In this document: piece by piece, positions 59,283 to 64,000 of the stretch
Layout of the letters: the number at the start of each line of letters is the position of its first letter
How positions within the stretch are numbered: the stretch's first letter is position 1
NCBI GenBank assembly: GCA_041675285.1
Contig: JBAYTZ010000015.1
Coordinates: 1-64,000 of the forward strand
DNA: 64,000 bases
Source: Candidatus Delongbacteria bacterium
GTDB taxonomy: Bacteria; CAIWAD01
Direction: 5' to 3'
Notes under the pieces: generated by a model
The model's database searches: none
The model's input: only the letters and a program-made list of their open reading frames with translations
Told to the model about the DNA's origin: nothing
Made by a program: the position numbers and the translations under genes

Positions 59283-60851
59283 ATGGGCGTCTACAACCTC
59301 TATCTGCTGGACGAGACGCGCGACCCCAAAGTGATCGCGCGGCTGGCGCGGATCACCGGGTTGCCCGAGCGCATCGTCCGGCGCGAGGTGCTGCGTCCGC
59401 CCTTCCTGGTCCTGCGCGAGCACGGCTTGTCGCCCGCCGTGGCCATCCGGCGGGACTTCGAGCAACTAGGACTCACTTTGCGCCTGGAGCTGGTGGAGCA
59501 GCCCATGGGCGATCCCCGCCATCCCCTCAGCGACGAGCAGGCCCCGGAGGACGGCGGCGAGATCGTCCTGGAAGAGGGGGCGGGCTTCCGCGACGCCGCG
59601 GCCGAAGCGCCGCCCGAGCGGGCCTTCCCGGGCAGACAACCGCGTGGGCGCACCCGCGGGCGCACGCTGCTGCTGCCGCTCTTGCTGTTGCTGCTGGCGG
59701 GCGGACTGGGCGCGGGCGGGTACTTCCTCTGGGCGGGACGGACCCCGGCGCCGGCCGAACGGGTAAGTCGGGAGCTGGAACAGGAGTTGCCCGGCCTGCA
59801 GGCCCGGATGGAGCACCTGCTGGCCGGCACGGACGTTACGCCCGCCTCCCGGGACAGCCTGCGCCAGGAAATGGACGCGCTGGAGGCCCGGACCCGGCCG
59901 GTCTGGGACCAGCTCTCCGGCACCTTGCGCGCCGATCTGGAAGCCCTGCTGGCCGGGCGGCACACCTTGGAAATGCGCCGCATGCGCGAGGAGAGCGCCG
60001 GTCTGGCCGGCACCGGGAGCGTGGGAAACGGCCTCGCCCTGCCGGCCAGCGGTCCGCCCCCGGCCTCCTTCTGGTCCGACCTGTCCGAGGAGTGGGACCG
60101 CCGGGTGGCCCCCGCCGGCCTGGGCGAGCAGCTGGCCCTGGAGCGGCTGGTGGATCAGGTGCGCGAGGTGCGCTCCGGCACGGATCCCGCCGCCCGCAGC
60201 CGGCTGGCGGCCCTGGAGCGCGCCCAGCCCGGTGGGCCGGAGCGTTTGGCCGCGCGGGCCCTGGCGGGCTCGTTGCGCCAGAAGGGCGTGGCCTGGACGG
60301 GCCAGGGCGAAGCGCGCCAGGGCTGGGCCGACCTGCCGGATTCCACCATCCTGGATGTGACCGAGGAGAGCGGCCGCGTGCATCTGGCGCGGGTGGTGGA
60401 GGGGCGGCTGGTCTTCGCCGAGCTGCCCGGCGAACTGCGCGGCGTCTCCGTGCGGCTGGCCGCGCTGGAACTGCAGCCCAAGGGCGTGCGCCGGCTGTTG
60501 GAGGCGGGGCTGCGGCTCTTCGCCCCGGAGGTCTACTTCGCCACGCTGCCCGGCAGCAGCCTGCCCCGGCTCAATCCGGCGGCGGCGGAGGCCCAGTGGC
60601 GAATGTCGGGGGATCCGGCCCTCAAGGCGGCCCTGGCCCGGCTGGGTCAGGCCAACGCCGATCTGCACAAACCCGTGCTGGAGCGCGATCAGCCCCTGCC
60701 GGCCGGCGAGGAGGACCTGGTGGACTGGCTGCGCGCCGCCGCCGCGCGCTACGAGGAGGCCGGAACCTGGCCCCAGTCGCTGGAACTGCGCACGCCGGCC
60801 GGGCGCTTCCGGGTCAGCGGCAGCGAACTCTGGCACCTCACCCGGGGCTGA
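59283..60851 (+). CDS. uncharacterised one-TM protein with zinc-peptidase-unlike body
   Basis: A 522-residue protein I do not recognise. The first 85 residues are a soluble domain (NLYLLDETRDPKVIARLARI, and FEQLGLTLRLELVEQ). A basic stretch with PGRQPRGRTRGR precedes one transmembrane helix near residues 125-150 (LLLPLLLLLLAGGLGAGGYF). The rest, about 370 residues, is Ala/Leu/Arg-rich with coiled-coil character and then a beta-rich end. The N-terminal layout resembles proteins with a small regulatory domain on the cytoplasmic side. It follows hutH by 16 bp and is probably co-transcribed. Confidence 0.55.
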   Translation: MGVYNLYLLDETRDPKVIARLARITGLPERIVRREVLRPPFLVLREHGLSPAVAIRRDFEQLGLTLRLELVEQPMGDPRHPLSDEQAPEDGGEIVLEEGAGFRDAAAEAPPERAFPGRQPRGRTRGRTLLLPLLLLLLAGGLGAGGYFLWAGRTPAPAERVSRELEQELPGLQARMEHLLAGTDVTPASRDSLRQEMDALEARTRPVWDQLSGTLRADLEALLAGRHTLEMRRMREESAGLAGTGSVGNGLALPASGPPPASFWSDLSEEWDRRVAPAGLGEQLALERLVDQVREVRSGTDPAARSRLAALERAQPGGPERLAARALAGSLRQKGVAWTGQGEARQGWADLPDSTILDVTEESGRVHLARVVEGRLVFAELPGELRGVSVRLAALELQPKGVRRLLEAGLRLFAPEVYFATLPGSSLPRLNPAAAEAQWRMSGDPALKAALARLGQANADLHKPVLERDQPLPAGEEDLVDWLRAAAARYEEAGTWPQSLELRTPAGRFRVSGSELWHLTRG

Positions 60852-60901
60852 GTACCGGTGCGGGTTGGTTGGCGAGTCTGCCCGAGAGCGCTGGAAGAAA
60901 C

Positions 60902-60917
60902 TGGCGCGGCACTTGCA
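60902..60917 (+). promoter_or_regulatory. sigma-54 promoter
   Basis: TGGCGCGGCACTTGCA matches the sigma-54 consensus TGGCAC-N5-TTGCW: GG at 60903-60904 (-24) and GC at 60915-60916 (-12) are exactly 12 bp apart. Transcription should begin near 60928, giving a leader of about 138 bases for the large secreted protein at 61066. An enhancer-binding protein would be needed for activation; its site was not identified. Between the promoter and the gene is a short stretch agtgtgtaagatggg of no recognised function. Confidence 0.72.
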
Positions 60918-61065
60918 ATAGGTGGTCATCGAGTCTGCGGTCCCTTGATATTGGGAGGCCGAAGCATGACCTTTTACAGTGTGTAAGATGGGCCATACTT
61001 CGTCCTCCGCACCCGCAGGATCAGGAACAAGACGTCAACACTTTACAAAGGATTGCGAGGCAACC

Positions 61066-63528
61066 ATGCGCAAGACTCTCGTTATCGCGTCCCTGGCGCT
61101 GGGGACAGCGGCCATGGCCGCGCAGATGGCGCCGGCGGACGGCCGCCATTCCACCGCCGCCCCGAGCCGGCAGGATCTGTCCAGGCAGACTTATGTGAAC
61201 GACGCCCTGCCCAACGCCGCCCCCAAGGACGACGCCTCGCAGGTGGACACCGATCCTGTCTACGAGTACGAGCGGCTGGTCGTGGGCACGAGCCGTTATG
61301 ACTACCAGCACAACGGCTCCTACGGCAAGATGATCGCCATCAGCAGCGACGGCGTCAGCCACGGCAGCTACATGGGTGGCGCGAACATCACCACCGGCCG
61401 CCGCGTGCTGGCCTGGTGCGTGGACACCGAACTCACCCAGACCGGTCCGGCCACCAACGTGACGGACGCGCGCGCCGGCTACACGACGCACGCCACCACC
61501 GGCCAGAATCCGGCCAACGGCCAGCCCGGCGACTCCGGCGTGGTGGGCTTCCACACCTCCGCCAGCGGCATCGGCTCCTGGTTCGGCACGGACTTCGCCG
61601 GCTGCACCATGGCCTTCAACCTGCTGTCCAACAACGAGAGCGCGGACATCCTGTGGCCGCACATCGCCGTGGACTATCAGGACAAGATCCACATGGTCAC
61701 GGGTGACGCCACCACGGGCGCCACGGCGGACTACGTGTATTACAACGCCTCCACCGACGCCGCCTCCTGGGACGGCACCTTCGTGGTGGCCGTGACCAAC
61801 AGCAACACGCTGAGCCAGACGGCCACCGCCGCCAAGCATGCGCCGGGCGCGGCCATCTTCGTGATGCCGGACGCCCCCGCCTCCCCCGAAATCTTCATCA
61901 CGGGCGCTTCCCAGTGGCACCATGACATCTGCTACTACGAGGCCCGCGACGAGGACAACGATCTGTTCGCGCAGATCGAGACCGGCAACATGATCAACGT
62001 CACCAAGTACCACGATCCGGAATCCACCGCCCCGTTCCGTCACGGTGTGTTCGCCTACTCGGACGTGGACGGCATCTATGATTCCCAGGAGACCCCGGAC
62101 CTGCACCTCGCCTGGGGCACGCCGACCTCCTACGCCGACACGATGATGTATTACGAAGTGGGCAACGACACCCTGTTCGTCACCTCCTTCGCCAACGTGG
62201 ACTCCTGGCACGCCTCCCTGTGGCACTACAACGCCACCCAGAACGACTGGGGCCACATCGCGGGTTGGCAGACGGCCAACGGAGAGAACGACCTGCCCGC
62301 CGACAGCATGTACCTGGGCGTGTTCCGCAACGCGTTCGACCGCGTGCAGCTGGCCCACGACCCGGCCACCGGCTACCTCTACGCCCTGTGGAACCAGTAC
62401 AGCAAGGACGACGTGCGCGCCCGCGGCACCGACAACAAGCAGATGGCCAACGGCGAATTGTACTTGGCCTGCTCCGCGGACAACGGCCAGACCTGGGGCC
62501 CGCACCTGAACATCACCAACTCCCCGTCCCCGGGCTGCTCTTCCCCCGACTGCTGGAGCGAGACCTTCGGCTCCCTGGCTGAGATCGTGAGCAACGGCTT
62601 CCTGCACATCACCTTCATGATGGACAAGCACGCCGGTTCCTCGATCCGCAACGACGACGCCAACGACGGCTCCCTCGAGACGGTGAACAACTACTACTAC
62701 ATGCGCGTGCCCATCTCGGCCGTTCCGGCCCCCACCACCGCCTGGGATGCCGCCGGTCACGTGGGTCTGGGCAGCTACAAGCGCCCGTGGTACTTCACCA
62801 ACGGCCACCTGGACACCATCCAGATGGTTGACCGCGTCCTGATCTTCAACGAAGGCCGCAACCCCGTCCACCTGAACTCGCTGACCATGTATCACGACGC
62901 CCTGGACGTGTTCGGTGACACGGACAGCGACCTCTACGTGACCTGGGAAGTGATGGAAGGCGATCCCGTCGAGCCCGGCGAGTGGATCGTGGATCCCTCC
63001 AACGGCACCGAGTGGGACGGCACCATCCCGGCCCAGACCGCCCTGGTGACGCACGTCTCCGTCGGCCATCGCGGCCTGCCCCTGGCCGAGCAGCTGTTCA
63101 AGTTCAGCTTCGACGACGGCACCGACCGCTTCTACCGCTTCGTCTATCAGGGCGCCGCCGGCGAAGGGTCGATGGTGGTGGAACTGGACGAGGAGAACCT
63201 GGAGGCCTACGCGGCGACCGTGTTGTACGATCGCGGCGACTCGGTCGACCCGGGCACGACCCCGCGTGACTTCGCCCTGTCCCAGAACGTGCCGAACCCC
63301 TTCAACCCCACCACCGAGATCAGTTTCAACATGATCAAGGCCGGTGCGGCGAGCCTGAAGGTCTACAACCTGATGGGCGAAGTGGTGGCCACCCTGGTCG
63401 ACGGCCCGCTGGCCGTTGGCAACCACACGGTGGGCTTCGACGGCAGCCAGCTCTCCAGCGGCGTGTACTTCTACACGTTGCAGGCCGCCGGCCGCAGCGA
63501 GACCCGCAAGATGCTGCTCACCAAGTAG
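61066..63528 (+). CDS. large secreted protein with T9SS sorting domain
   Basis: An 820-residue exported protein. The signal peptide (LVIASLALGTAAMAAQ) is followed by a beta-propeller-like body rich in Asp, Asn, Gly, Ser and aromatic residues (for example VHISSDGVSHG-like turns and WGPHLNITNSPSPG). A type IX sorting module ends it, with VPNPFNPTTEISFNM, VYNLMGEVVATLVDG and GVYFYTLQAAGRSETRKMLL. No catalytic motif was recognised. It may be an adhesin or a surface glycan-binding protein. GAGG precedes the ATG, and a sigma-54 promoter and a strong terminator frame it as a single transcription unit. Confidence 0.85.
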   Translation: MRKTLVIASLALGTAAMAAQMAPADGRHSTAAPSRQDLSRQTYVNDALPNAAPKDDASQVDTDPVYEYERLVVGTSRYDYQHNGSYGKMIAISSDGVSHGSYMGGANITTGRRVLAWCVDTELTQTGPATNVTDARAGYTTHATTGQNPANGQPGDSGVVGFHTSASGIGSWFGTDFAGCTMAFNLLSNNESADILWPHIAVDYQDKIHMVTGDATTGATADYVYYNASTDAASWDGTFVVAVTNSNTLSQTATAAKHAPGAAIFVMPDAPASPEIFITGASQWHHDICYYEARDEDNDLFAQIETGNMINVTKYHDPESTAPFRHGVFAYSDVDGIYDSQETPDLHLAWGTPTSYADTMMYYEVGNDTLFVTSFANVDSWHASLWHYNATQNDWGHIAGWQTANGENDLPADSMYLGVFRNAFDRVQLAHDPATGYLYALWNQYSKDDVRARGTDNKQMANGELYLACSADNGQTWGPHLNITNSPSPGCSSPDCWSETFGSLAEIVSNGFLHITFMMDKHAGSSIRNDDANDGSLETVNNYYYMRVPISAVPAPTTAWDAAGHVGLGSYKRPWYFTNGHLDTIQMVDRVLIFNEGRNPVHLNSLTMYHDALDVFGDTDSDLYVTWEVMEGDPVEPGEWIVDPSNGTEWDGTIPAQTALVTHVSVGHRGLPLAEQLFKFSFDDGTDRFYRFVYQGAAGEGSMVVELDEENLEAYAATVLYDRGDSVDPGTTPRDFALSQNVPNPFNPTTEISFNMIKAGAASLKVYNLMGEVVATLVDGPLAVGNHTVGFDGSQLSSGVYFYTLQAAGRSETRKMLLTK

Positions 63529-63549
63529 GCAGCTTTCCAGACGACACTG

Positions 63550-63580
63550 GCGCCCCCGGTCACCGACCGGGGGCGCTTTT
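63550..63580 (+). terminator. Rho-independent terminator
   Basis: An 11-bp perfect GC-rich stem, gcgcccccggt (63550-63560) with accgggggcgc (63566-63576), has a 5-base loop and is followed by TTTT at 63577-63580 and C-T-T. It should end the transcript of the T9SS protein gene and separate it from obgE. Confidence 0.92.
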
Positions 63581-63610
63581 CTTGGGCACATCGCCCACGA
63601 CGGAGGCGGC

Positions 63611-64000
63611 ATGTTCATCGATCAAGTGCGGATCGCCGTCCGCAGCGGAAACGGCGGCGACGGCTGCGTCAGCCTGTTCCACGGCAAGTATCAGCCCAAG
63701 GGCGGGCCGGACGGCGGCGACGGCGGTCGCGGCGGCGACGTGGTCTTCGAGGTGGACACGGGCCGCATGAACCTGCTGGACTTCAAGTGGAGCCGCAGTT
63801 TCGAGGCCGAGGACGGCCGGCCGGGCGCCAGCTCCCTGCGCAAGGGCCGCCGGGGCAAGGACGTGCTGATCCGCGTTCCGCCGGGCACGCAGATCCGCCG
63901 CGCGGACAACGGCGAGCTGCTGCTGGACCTCGTGGAGCCGGGCCAGCGCGAGGTGCTGCTCAACGGCGGCCACGGCGGCAAGGGCAACGCGCGCTTCAAG
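63611..64000 (+). CDS. obgE: Obg GTPase (ObgE/CgtA), N-terminal part
   Basis: The first 130 residues of Obg, cut by the end of the window. The Gly-rich Obg fold is unmistakable: MFIDQVRIAVRSGNGGDGCV, KGGPDGGDGGRGGDVVFEVD, RVPPGTQI and LLNGGHGGKGNARF. Obg is an essential GTPase for 50S ribosome assembly and stress signalling; its G domain lies beyond 64000. GGAGG lies a few bases before the ATG. It is the first gene after the terminator. Confidence 0.95.
   Translation, partial: MFIDQVRIAVRSGNGGDGCVSLFHGKYQPKGGPDGGDGGRGGDVVFEVDTGRMNLLDFKWSRSFEAEDGRPGASSLRKGRRGKDVLIRVPPGTQIRRADNGELLLDLVEPGQREVLLNGGHGGKGNARFK

Overview
This 64 kb window is a GC-rich bacterial chromosome segment. Two secreted proteins (26241-27899 and 61066-63528) end in the NPFNP-type C-terminal signal of type IX secretion. 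With the high GC content and a Sec-type (clade II) nitrous oxide reductase, this points to an uncultured lineage in or near the Fibrobacterota-Chlorobiota-Bacteroidota (FCB) assemblage. The sequence alone does not give a closer placement.

The left part (about 1-16,630) holds what looks like an integron gene-cassette array with no integrase in view. Seven copies of a roughly 100-125 bp imperfect palindrome, some degenerate, lie at 88, 908, 11499, 12257, 13009, 14371 and 16553. The best copies end in CTAAC-like and GTTAG-like triplet-anchored boxes, as attC recombination sites do. Between them lie small, mostly AT-richer genes typical of cassettes: a Doc/AbrB pair, an RHH/ParE pair and a HigB/HigA pair (toxin-antitoxin), a small beta-barrel protein, an OsmC protein, a RibD-type reductase and a membrane-anchored orphan. 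Each toxin-antitoxin pair has its own sigma-70-like promoter with a palindrome over it. From 1,000 to 11,000 there is a run of short GC-rich single-domain genes with no clear attC sites (YCII, serine hydrolase, Gdx/SugE exporter, PhnB-like VOC, RibD-like reductase, DUF4256, AHSA1, RsgA, TPR, DUF3224, isochorismatase-like, DUF2461). A paralogue of the AT-rich barrel cassette sits just outside the array at 17108.

From 16.7 to 36.4 kb the genes are ordinary GC-rich chromosomal ones: VOC proteins, an SDR-SRPBCC fusion, TerC and NhaA transporters, DoxX, a renalase-like flavoprotein, a lipoprotein, a palindromic MITE/REP-like element, a T9SS cargo protein, CstA, a TPR-GAF sensor, a DEDDy exonuclease, a SET-domain protein, YgjV and a polysaccharide deacetylase.

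From 36.4 to 42.8 kb a minus-strand operon encodes nitrous oxide respiration: cytochrome c, NosZ, a membrane-domain/NosL fusion, NosD, NosF and NosY. The last three overlap by ATGA junctions.

From 42.9 to 64 kb, on the plus strand, come an aldehyde dehydrogenase, GpmA coupled to a 1231-residue AAA/SARP-type regulator, EngB, and a cell-envelope run (MoxR, DUF58, DUF2442, an unknown membrane protein, a class A PBP, a SPOR protein and an M28-PDZ peptidase). HutH, an unknown one-TM protein, a T9SS cargo behind a clear sigma-54 promoter, a strong terminator and the start of obgE complete the window.
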